13,885 nt of DNA from positions 1-13,885 of the forward strand of contig JAOXYB010035506.1 of the NCBI GenBank assembly GCA_028565635.1, written 5' to 3'. Positions 8,801-13,885 of this stretch are shown here, piece after piece. The DNA comes from Phoronis ovalis (Eukaryota > Phoronida > Phoronidae). The notes below the pieces were generated by a model. The model searched no databases. It was not told where the DNA came from and saw nothing but the letters and a program-made list of their open reading frames with translations. Position numbers and translations under genes: made by a program. The stretch's first letter is position 1, and every line of letters starts with the position of its first letter.

Positions 8801-11800
8801 AGTGGCATTTTTTCGTAGCAGGACTTTAATGTAATACAGTGTTTTGGTTAAGTTTGTAACTGCAGTGAACTAGTACAGTCTAAAAATGTAGTTTTATGTA
8901 ATTTTATCATACATTTATATAGGATCTTGATCAAACTGAAGTAGTAACTAGAATGTCCACGTCTGGTGTTTCAGCTCAAATGCAGATAAAAGAGGTACAC
9001 TTTTCACTAAGGACACTATGCAAAAGAGTTCAGCATAACAACATGCACATTTCAGTATCTGAAATGTCCAATTTAGATGGCGATGTTTGCGCAGTCCATA
9101 TTGCAAATATTCTTGCAGTTGTAGGGCATCCTACTGGTTCCCTGTTAAAGATTTTAATATTTAATTAAAATTACTTTACTAACTGCTTGGCTGCATGGTT
9201 ATGTGGGACATTAACCTTTAAATATCAAGAAAACATTAGCTTTCACAATCCAGGTGATTGTATGATATATTTGATTGAATAAATATTAATAGACCTTCAA
9301 CTATTTAATGCTTAGTTATTTGGTATTTAAATAAAAACATATTTCATATTCATGAAGATAGTTTAAGTATTAGAGTCTAGGATTTACTATCAAAATTTAC
9401 ATTCCATTATCATCGGTTAATGTTATAGCTAATGGATGCCAACAACAAATGGGATGAACACTGCAGAAAATTGCAGGAAGATTACACCTGTGAGATTGCC
9501 AAAATTAGTCAAGAAAAAGCTGGACTTCAGCGAAAATTTTGTGAGAAAACAGCAAACGAAGAAAAGCGTCAAGTTGAAATTGACAAAATGTTGCTAGCTG
9601 CTAAGAAAAAAGTTACTGATTTTGAGGTATGTGGACAAGTTTAAATGTTGTCTTGCCACAGTTATATTTGACTTCAAGTTCCTTAAAAAACTTTCCATTA
9701 CAAGCACAGCAATAAATATGTGTAGATATGTTATCAGTGTTTCATGGACCATGAAACACCAATAACAAAACTTCACACATTTATTGCTCTGCTAGTAAAA
9801 GTTGTGAAAATTAGTAATGAAGTAATGAAAATTTATTTTTAAAACAAGGATTCATGTAACAACTGTAGGTTTGAAATGTAACAAGTACATTCAGTGTGAC
9901 AGCATCTGAAAAGTGGTAATACTTTGTTTGAAAAACTGTGATGCAATATTGATGTTTCTTTTTGCAGACAGAGAAAGAGGATGCTCTGCAGGAATTGCAT
10001 ATGGAGAAACAATGTTCAATAAACCTGCAACATCAAATTGTCGCACTGCAACAACAAATCCAAACTGTGACTGCAACCAAATCTCAGATAGTTGGTGCGA
10101 ACAAGGCTGCACCAGCTGTTGCCAGTGACGGCATTATTCGGGAATTGCAAGAGAGAACTTTAGTCTTGCAGCAGCAGGTATAAAAGTGTTTAATTGCTTC
10201 TTGGTTGTGAGCAAACAAAGTAAATCTGTTTTTTTTTATTAGTTCCACTTCTGCAGTCTTAGCCACAGGGGACTGGTGCTAAAAAAATATAAAACGAATA
10301 AAAAATATGAAATGAATATATTTCCACTTCTGTCATTCACACTTATCACCAAATGGTCAAAAATCCTGCGAAGATGCTAAAAAAAACTCATAGAAATGAT
10401 CAATATAACTCCTGTGTCCGAGGCGGTGCCTCGTATTTTATAGAACAGTATCAAAGGGTGACACATGAATTGAAAATTTCATGGTTGAATTTTAAAAAAA
10501 AAGTATTTTTTGCCAATAAGCTCAAACACCCTCAAGAAACTTACCAGAATAACTCTTAACTCCTTAAACTAGCATCAACAAATGTTTCCATCCACGTACC
10601 TCCACAGACATGCGAAATATTCAACAACAAACTCAAAAGTTGTCCCCGAAGACGGTGATCATTAAGGAATTTGATCTTTCACTATAACTAGATCACCGGA
10701 AACAGTACCATTGCCCAACGGAAATCGTCGCTGATTGGATAAACGCTTGTATTAGAAAACAACGAACTTTCTGAGAATCACCATGCTTCGCCTGCTGACG
10801 AATCTTTGTCCAATCAACAACGATTTCCAGTGGGTATTGATATTGTTTCCGGTGACCTAGTTAGAGTGAAAGGTCAATTTCCTTAATGGTCACCGTCTTT
10901 GGGACAATTTATGAGTTGTTGAATATTTCGTATGTCTGTAGAGGTACGTGGATAGAAACATTTTTTGACGCTAGTTTAAGGAGTTGGGTTATTCTGGTAA
11001 ATTTCTTGAGCGTGTTTGGGCTGATTGGCAAAAAATAAATTTTTTTTAAAATTCAACCATGAAATTTTCAATTCTCGTGTCACCCCTTGATACTGTTCTA
11101 TATAGTACGAGGCGCTGCCTCGGACACAGGAGCTATATTGATCATTTCTATGAGTTTTTTTGGGGGATTTTTGACCGTTTGGTGATAACTGTGAATGACA
11201 GAAGTGGAAACATGTTTATTTCATTTCATATTTTTTATTCGTTTTCTATTTTTTTAGCACCAGTCCCCTGCGGTCTTAGCTGTAATATCTTTATTAATTA
11301 GGATAACATGCATCTTGAGCAAGAAACAAATCTGTATATTTACCTGTCCGTCTATTATAAGTCTGGATATTAAAAGTTAGTATTCTAAAAGTGTACTTGG
11401 CTGATTTAAGGGATGACAATGTAATATTTGACAGTAGGTTTTTTATGACAGTGTAAAAATGTCTATATAACTAGTTTTAGGGATTTTGAGCTCTATCTTG
11501 CACTCTTCTGGAACTGGATGGAAGTTGGTAAAAGATTGATAATGCTAGAAGACCAAAGAAGCAGTATTTGAGCATACTGTATTTTTTATGCTTGTATTTA
11601 GCAATATTAAAGAGAAAATGCTGTATTACTGCTGATTCTGCATTATGGATTGAATCTATATATATGAACATTATATGAAAACATTGACTTTTTCATAATA
11701 ATGAAAAATATGAACTACATTGAGCAATACATGGTGGCCTTGAAGGAAAAATCATCATACAGCCAGTGAAATGAGCATAATGCTAATGTGGTAACAAACT

Positions 11801-13742
11801 GTTAAATATTTGAAATGGATTATTTAAGTATTTAGACCTTGCATAGTTTGCACCTAAGAATAGAGGAGTGTGTCTAGGCTGGAAGAGCTAATGATTAACA
11901 TTCTTGCTCAGATTTACTTCTTTATTCCCAGATAAACTCATTATGAATACTGTCCTCACGGGGCACTGATGAAATATACTTCTATGCTCCATGCGAGAGG
12001 TTTCTAAATAAAAGTAAAAATAAAAACTTGAAGTTTCATTTTCATCCCCATATTTTGCGAAAAGGGATATGTATTGTCCAAAAGAATTCTGAAAAGGGGT
12101 ATGTTTTTTGAACTTTTTTTCTGAAAGCTATAAAGGGTTTGAAAGGTTGGATGGAGCACCCCCGGTATAATATTTATTAAGGTCAGTGCCCCAGGACTGT
12201 CTTATTTTATATAGTGTGGTTACATTAAAATAATTTACAGAGTAGACGTATTTATTTACCATTGGTACATGTTAAAGTTGTGGAAAACTTTTTTTGCAAC
12301 TTTGATATGCACCAAAGAAAAACTGCTGTTTGTCATTTATCCAATGTCACCACATAGTTGTATGAATTTCCAGATGCAGTAAAATATTTATTGTATTGAA
12401 CTTATTGGATTGTGCTGATTGTTGACTTCATTTGTTTTTGTTGTAATTGGTGACTTATCACTTCTTCTATTTTGCAAATGTATCTGAGTAGATCATGTCT
12501 GCCATGTTGCATCTTTGGCTGAGAGATCCACAATGCCTAACAGGTGGTAACTTTGGTTGAGAGAACCACAATGTCTAGCAGGTTGCAACTTTGCCTGAAA
12601 GAACCACAATGTCTAGCAGGTGGTAACTTTGGTCGAGAGAACCACAATGTCTAGCTGGCGACAACTTTGGCTGTAAAAACCATAATGTCTAGCTGGTGGC
12701 AACTCTGGCTGATGAAACCACAATGTCTAGCTAGTGGAAACTCTAGCTGATGAAACCACAATGTCTAACTGGTGGCTACTCTGGCTGATGAAACCACAGT
12801 GTCTAGCAGGTGGCAGCTCTAGCTAAGGCAACCAATATGTCTGCCATGTGGCAACTCTGGCTAAAAAACCCACGATGTCTAATATATGGTAACTCTGGCT
12901 AAATGAACCTGTGGCAATTTTGGTTGAGTGAACCATGATGTTTAACATGTGGCAACTGGCTGAGGAAATCAATATGTCTTCCATGCAGCAACTATGGTTG
13001 TTATTTTATATAGTGGTCTAAAAATGTTTAATACTGTAATATTGTTGTATTTCAGTTTCAAAAGAGGTATTTACATCACAATAAAATTATTTTTCTTTTA
13101 ATGATATTTAGAATGTAACATTTCAAGAAGATTTTGAGAATGAGAGAAAGGACCGGGAGCGTGCTCAGCAACTGAAAGAGCAGTTCAAGCAACAGTTAGA
13201 GAATGCTCGCATTGATAAAGCTTCTGCAGAACAAGATGTAAGCATTCCAAAATAGTAAAATAAAATATAATTATTAATTGTAGATTGGCTTTTCTTGTAA
13301 ATGAATGAAAGGATACGATTGTCTAACCTGAATAAGTTGAAGTTTGTATTTTGCTTTCTTTTATGGGCCAAAACAGAATCAGGTTGGATTGTATACTCTA
13401 GTATGCCATCTGAAGAAATTTTTGAAATAAACCGAAATATTTATTGCAGGTTGCAGTAATTTCTTTTTATTTCTGCAATAAGGCTGTGTTGGTGTTTAAA
13501 AGGCAGCCTAATTTTCTTGTAATCTAAATGATTATGTTGTTTCAATAAGATTTGTGTTGTCTTTAAACAGCTCAATCAAGTTAAATTTGAAGTGAGAAGG
13601 CAAAACAATAGGTTAGAAGAACAGGATTATACTATTCAAGATTTGGAAAGAAAAAATGAGCAGCTCAGAAGAGAGTTGCTAGAAGCACGGAGATATAATC
13701 GGCCAGAACCACCCAGACAATTGCTTCCTCCAAGACCTGAAG
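2603..13742 (+). CDS. TNIP: ABIN/TNIP-family protein, A20-binding inhibitor of NF-kB (12 coding exons, 3' end outside window)
   Basis: ABIN proteins are cytoplasmic ubiquitin-binding adaptors. They bind the deubiquitinase A20 (TNFAIP3) through AHD1 and Met1/Lys63-linked ubiquitin through the UBAN (AHD2), and so restrain NF-kB and death signalling. Twelve exons listed separately join with compatible phases into about 649 residues without a stop. Almost all of it is coiled coil, apart from a Ser/Thr-rich linker at about 150-245 and a proline-rich end. AHD1 lies in exon 9 (N-N-K-W-D-E-H, like N-K-Q-W-D-Q-H of ABIN-1). The UBAN core in exon 11 has D557, F558, R562, R565 and E566 in the spacing of ABIN, NEMO and optineurin. 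AHD1 together with UBAN points to ABIN rather than NEMO or optineurin. Which vertebrate paralog is closest cannot be told. An in-frame TAA at 2585-2587 supports the start at 2603. The stop codon is outside the window. Confidence 0.85.
2971..3086 (+). CDS. TNIP: ABIN/TNIP coding exon 2 (coiled coil)
   Basis: The acceptor is TTGTCTTACAG ending at 2970 and the donor GATTTG|GTATGT at 3087. The first two bases complete a Thr codon with exon 1, and the exon ends in phase 0. Residues 83-121 form a charged coiled coil with YEELQHKYKNSEKEIE and LIQQLEEENQDL. Intron 1 is only 121 bp, the shortest in the gene. The exon has no ORF-starting ATG of its own but joins exon 1 in frame. Confidence 0.85.
3187..4190. 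repeat. Cluster of degenerate dispersed repeat units in intron 2
   Basis: About four head-to-tail, unequally truncated units fill this stretch. Landmarks recur in order: TAACACTTTCTTTGTCTC-like start, ATCCGATCAGCTCCATATTC, AGTAAGTACAGG, then ATGGCCGACTGGTGGCCAT (exact at 3367-3385 and 3684-3702; variants at 3831-3849 and 4072-4090), then TTTGTTCCCGA and CAAAGGTGGTTCTA. The first unit starts with the 29-nt palindrome (3189-3217) and is the mirror copy of 2208-2402. No transposase or reverse transcriptase is visible, so this looks like a non-autonomous family of unknown class. ORFs at 3186-3423 and 3960-4184 belong to the repeat. Confidence 0.75.
4190..4450. repeat. Degenerate repeat with recurring CCTAAAAAT motif
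   Basis: The motif CCTAAAAAT or a close variant recurs at about 4222, 4284, 4351, 4387 and 4431, each followed by a related sequence (TGG, ATG or TTGGTCA). The stretch is bounded by AGCCCAAA near 4191 and TTTGGGCT near 4413, a short inverted repeat. It abuts the preceding repeat cluster. From here to exon 3, intron 2 shows only AT-rich DNA. Confidence 0.4.
4909..5250 (+). CDS. TNIP: ABIN/TNIP coding exon 3 (Ser/Thr-rich linker)
   Basis: The acceptor is CACCTTTTTCAG ending at 4908 and the donor TTAACTTTT|GTAAGT at 5251; phase 0 at both ends, 114 codons (residues 122-235). It starts with a helix, KLDKLFENCFTALQKN, and then becomes low-complexity and rich in Ser, Thr, Gln and Asp (for example SQSTSLSDSFNSQTKD and HEDLEEDSSPSTE). 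It looks like a disordered linker that could be phosphorylated. Vertebrate ABIN-1 also has a poorly conserved Ser/Pro-rich segment before its central coiled coils. Confidence 0.85.
5251..6170 (+). other. Intron 3
   Basis: AT-rich intron of 920 bp without convincing exons. Segments at 5341-5394 and 6026-6077 resemble each other in inverted orientation; both contain GTCCCAACC and TTAGCACC-type blocks when one is reversed. They may be the ends of an old inverted-repeat element. ORFs on the minus strand here look like chance. Confidence 0.6.
6171..6341 (+). CDS. TNIP: ABIN/TNIP coding exon 4
   Basis: The acceptor is CTCTAAAATTTGTAG ending at 6170 and the donor TTGCAG|GTTTGC at 6342; phase 0 at both ends, 57 codons (residues 236-292). 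It begins with EENIHFVVDSLQSFPS, passes a helical AIEAAARTITG, and re-enters coiled coil at MNKLEKKAITLQ. The donor is weak beyond its CAG|GT core, but the frame joins smoothly to the next exon (ALANSLTEENS). Confidence 0.8.
6616..6677 (+). CDS. TNIP: ABIN/TNIP coding exon 5 (short coiled-coil exon)
   Basis: The acceptor is TTTATTCCAG ending at 6615 and the donor ATAAG|GTAAGA at 6678. It has 62 nt: twenty codons (ALANSLTEENSSMKAVINSI) plus AG. With the first G of exon 6 these make Arg313. It is too short to stand out as an ORF. The support is two good splice sites, coiled-coil content, and a phase that only fits exon 6. Confidence 0.8.
7221..7362 (+). CDS. TNIP: ABIN/TNIP coding exon 6 (end uncertain; possible alternative last exon)
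   Basis: The acceptor is TTTTCGTATTTAG ending at 7220. After completing Arg313 the frame reads QENEQLKGTVASLKMQLPER, a clear continuation of the coiled coil, then a polar stretch with EPTSWVKLEKNE. Three phase-0 donors are possible: TGG|GTAAAA at 7324, GCT|GTAAAT at 7351 and AAG|GTGGAT at 7363. I chose AAG|GT for its exon-side match, but none has the usual G at +5. Without splicing, the frame stays open to TAA at 7411-7413, which would give a truncated protein lacking AHD1 and UBAN. An AATAAA cluster lies about 430 bp further on. Confidence 0.7.
7414..8589 (+). other. Intron 6 with a cluster of poly(A)-signal-like motifs
   Basis: Very AT-rich DNA without a supported exon. Between 7839 and 8002 the hexamer AATAAA occurs about ten times (for example at 7839, 7854, 7875, 7915, 7929, 7959, 7964, 7973, 7981 and 7997). 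This could be an AT-rich low-complexity effect. It would also be the expected position of a 3' end for the short read-through form of exon 6. The ORF at 7453-7662 shows no coding character. Confidence 0.5.
8590..8679 (+). CDS. TNIP: ABIN/TNIP coding exon 7
   Basis: The acceptor is GTATTTACTGCAG ending at 8589 and the donor CAAGAG|GTCAGT at 8680; phase 0 at both ends, 30 codons (residues 361-390). The sequence is polar and Gln/Lys-rich (NDRETKLVKAFPTASKH, then TQLQNQNIQKHQE), a hydrophilic linker ahead of the AHD1 region. The frame remains open past the donor to 8769, but the added residues look unlike the rest of the protein. Confidence 0.75.
8923..8994 (+). CDS. TNIP: ABIN/TNIP coding exon 8 (short, leads into AHD1)
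   Basis: The acceptor is ATTTATATAG ending at 8922 and the donor AAAGAG|GTACAC at 8995; phase 0 at both ends, 24 codons (residues 391-414). It encodes DLDQTEVVTRMSTSGV then SAQMQIKE, which joins exon 9 as QIKE-LMDANNKWDEH, a continuous helix resembling the start of AHD1. The frame stays open for 58 more codons after this donor. A later phase-0 GT (9121, GTAGGG) could extend the exon, but the extension has no coiled-coil character, so the short form is preferred. Confidence 0.7.
9429..9626 (+). CDS. TNIP: ABIN/TNIP coding exon 9 (AHD1, A20-binding homology segment)
   Basis: The acceptor is GGTTAATGTTATAG ending at 9428 and the donor TTTGAG|GTATGT at 9627; phase 0 at both ends, 66 codons (residues 415-480). 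LMDANNKWDEHCRKLQ closely follows the vertebrate ABIN AHD1 pattern (L-L-E-x-N-K-Q-W-D-Q-H), then heptads with KISQEKAGLQRKF and, towards the end, EIDKMLLAAKKKV, which parallels the D-R-K-L-L-L-A-K-S-K of ABIN-1. AHD1 is the segment needed for A20 binding in mammalian ABINs. This exon is the strongest argument for ABIN over NEMO or optineurin. Confidence 0.9.
9968..10177 (+). CDS. TNIP: ABIN/TNIP coding exon 10 (coiled coil between AHD1 and UBAN)
   Basis: The acceptor is TTTCTTTTTGCAG ending at 9967 and the donor CAGCAG|GTATAA at 10178; phase 0 at both ends, 70 codons (residues 481-550). It has heptads TEKEDALQELHMEKQ and a Gln-rich helix (HQIVALQQQIQTV), then an Ala/Ser-rich break (GANKAAPAVAS), then a helix REL-QERTLVLQQQ that leads straight into the UBAN. 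The break occupies the place of the Ser/Pro-rich interruption seen in ABIN-1. Overlapping ORFs in other frames are shadows. Confidence 0.88.
10256..10263 (+). repeat. Left 8-bp target-site duplication of foldback element
   Basis: GTCTTAGC immediately precedes the element and is repeated exactly at 11273-11280 right after it. Confidence 0.75.
10264..11272. mobile_element. 1009-bp foldback (inverted-repeat) element, hAT-like by target duplication
   Basis: The two halves are inverted copies of one another: the left arm (about 10264-10745) and right arm (about 10803-11272) can be followed base by base with scattered differences, leaving a centre of about 55 bp near 10768. The ends are CACAGGGGACTGGTGCT and its mirror CGCAGGGGACTGGTGCT. 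An exact 8-bp duplication, GTCTTAGC, flanks it. Eight-bp duplications and CAGGGG-type ends suit hAT transposons; P and Merlin elements also give about 8 bp. No transposase is present, so it must have moved with help from elsewhere. ORFs 10353-10559 and 11059-11301 lie in the arms and are not genes. It sits in intron 10 of the ABIN gene. Confidence 0.85.
11273..11280 (+). repeat. Right 8-bp target-site duplication of foldback element
   Basis: GTCTTAGC is an exact copy of 10256-10263. Confidence 0.75.
11281..11948 (+). other. Intron 10 sequence between the two inserted elements
   Basis: AT-rich DNA with no exon, repeat or structured signal that I can support. The 64-codon minus-strand ORF at 11671-11477 shows no coding character. 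Confidence 0.5.
11957..12195. mobile_element. 239-bp MITE, hAT-like
   Basis: The left end CACGGGGCACTGA and the right end, reversed, CCTGGGGCACTGA form terminal inverted repeats. Weaker similarity extends inward (TGCTCCATGC against TGCTCCATCC). The flanks ACTGTCCT (11949-11956) and ACTGTCTT (12196-12203) look like an 8-bp target duplication with one change. It is too short to encode anything. The ends share the GGGG-type start with the foldback element but the rest differs, so it is probably a separate family. Confidence 0.6.
12204..12502 (+). other. Intron 10 sequence before the minisatellite
   Basis: No exon or repeat recognised in this AT-rich stretch. Confidence 0.4.
12503..13003. repeat. 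Minisatellite, about thirteen units of 38 bp
   Basis: Ten consecutive 38-bp units run from 12503 to 12882, each of the form CAGGTGGTAACTTTGGTTGA followed by GAGAACCACAATGTCTAG with point differences. Then come a shortened unit (12883-12909), two of 36 bp (12910-12945 and 12946-12981) and a partial unit (12982-13003). Neighbouring units share variants (GATGAAACCAC in three central units), as expected from local duplication. The length 38 is not a multiple of three, so the array is not coding. It ends about 108 bp before the UBAN exon. Confidence 0.9.
13112..13237 (+). CDS. TNIP: ABIN/TNIP coding exon 11 (UBAN/AHD2 ubiquitin-binding core)
   Basis: The acceptor is TTTTAATGATATTTAG ending at 13111 and the donor CAAGAT|GTAAGC at 13238; phase 0 at both ends, 42 codons (residues 551-592). 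NVTFQEDFENERKDRER carries the UBAN signature D-F-x2-E-R-x2-R-E. In NEMO, ABIN and optineurin the Asp, Phe, two Arg and Glu of this signature contact Met1-linked ubiquitin; all are present here. It continues as heptads (LKEQFKQQLENAR). Preceded by VLQQQ from exon 10, it follows the ABIN-1 order L-K-Q-Q-V-x-x-F-E-E-D-F. No ATG-started ORF covers it, so it is easy to miss. Confidence 0.92.
13571..13742 (+). CDS. TNIP: ABIN/TNIP coding exon 12 (end of coiled coil and proline-rich start)
   Basis: The acceptor is TGTCTTTAAACAG ending at 13570 and the donor CCTGAAG|GTAATA at 13743; phase 0 in, 1 out, 57 codons plus one base (residues 593-649). Heptads LNQVKFEVRRQNNRLEEQD and IQDLERKNEQLRRELL extend the UBAN coiled coil. 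The sequence then turns to a basic, proline-rich RPEPPRQLLPPRPE. Mammalian ABINs also have a proline-rich tail after the UBAN. Whether this protein ends with a zinc finger, as NEMO and optineurin do, lies beyond the window. Confidence 0.88.
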
Positions 13743-13885
13743 GTAATACTTTATCTGTGCATTCAAACTTTTAAGGCTGGCCTTAAATTGTATACATCAA
13801 AAATATTTTTGCTGTTTATCCTATCTATAGGATACCCAGCATTGGTATCGTCTTTTCCGTGATAATTTTCAATATTGTTTATTTT
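13743..13885 (+). other. Start of intron 12 (partial)
   Basis: AT-rich sequence after the donor, including a short near-palindrome TTTAAGGCTGGCCTTAAA at about 13780-13797. No further exon is seen before the window ends. Confidence 0.6.

Noticed and set aside
10353-11301. ORFs of 68 and 80 codons inside the foldback element
   Set aside because: They fall in the inverted arms, lack any transposase motif, and do not mirror one another as proteins.
12503-13003. CRISPR-like array
   Set aside because: Units are contiguous, diverged 38-bp tandem repeats without unique spacers, in a eukaryotic intron; it is a minisatellite.
13165-13371. 68-codon minus-strand ORF over the UBAN exon
   Set aside because: It is antisense to exon 11, which has strong family matches and correct splice sites on the plus strand.
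2603-13742. NEMO or optineurin as identity of the main gene
   Set aside because: They share the UBAN but lack the AHD1-type N-K-W-D-E-H segment found in exon 9; ABIN fits better.

Overview
The window looks like nuclear DNA of an AT-rich metazoan, probably a marine invertebrate. It has GT-AG introns, short exons, long introns full of small non-autonomous transposons, and an animal-specific innate-immunity gene. I cannot name the species; a lophotrochozoan or other non-vertebrate is a guess.

Main gene (+ strand, about 2582 to beyond 13885): a 5'-complete, 3'-incomplete gene for a long coiled-coil protein of the ABIN/TNIP family (A20-binding inhibitors of NF-kB). Twelve coding exons can be joined with a continuous reading frame: 2603-2849, 2971-3086, 4909-5250, 6171-6341, 6616-6677, 7221-7362, 8590-8679, 8923-8994, 9429-9626, 9968-10177, 13112-13237 and 13571-13742. 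They give about 649 residues (636 if an alternative exon 6 donor is used). Exon 9 carries the A20-binding homology segment (AHD1; N-N-K-W-D-E-H). Exon 11 carries the ubiquitin-binding UBAN/AHD2 core (D-F-x2-E-R-x2-R-E), and exon 12 continues into a proline-rich tail. The last exons lie outside the window.

Left end (- strand): one convincing coiled-coil exon (219-120) of a second gene running the opposite way. A CpG-rich short ORF at 1307-1143 (-) may be its first exon. The two genes would then be divergent and share a control region at about 900-1400. That region holds palindromic kB-type sites (945-957 and 1265-1274, plus a near match at 611-620), an E-box (970-977) and a nuclear-receptor-type repeat (1229-1240). 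NF-kB sites beside an ABIN gene suggest a negative feedback loop.

Introns and repeats: a dispersed repeat family sits at about 2120-2405 and 3187-4190, and its inverted copies bracket coding exons 1 and 2. Intron 10 (10178-13111) holds a 1009-bp foldback element with 8-bp target duplications (hAT-like), a 239-bp hAT-like MITE, and a minisatellite of about thirteen 38-bp units ending about 100 bp before the UBAN exon. Intron 6 has a dense cluster of AATAAA motifs that could serve a short isoform. No tRNA, rRNA, CRISPR array or bacterial-type gene was seen.
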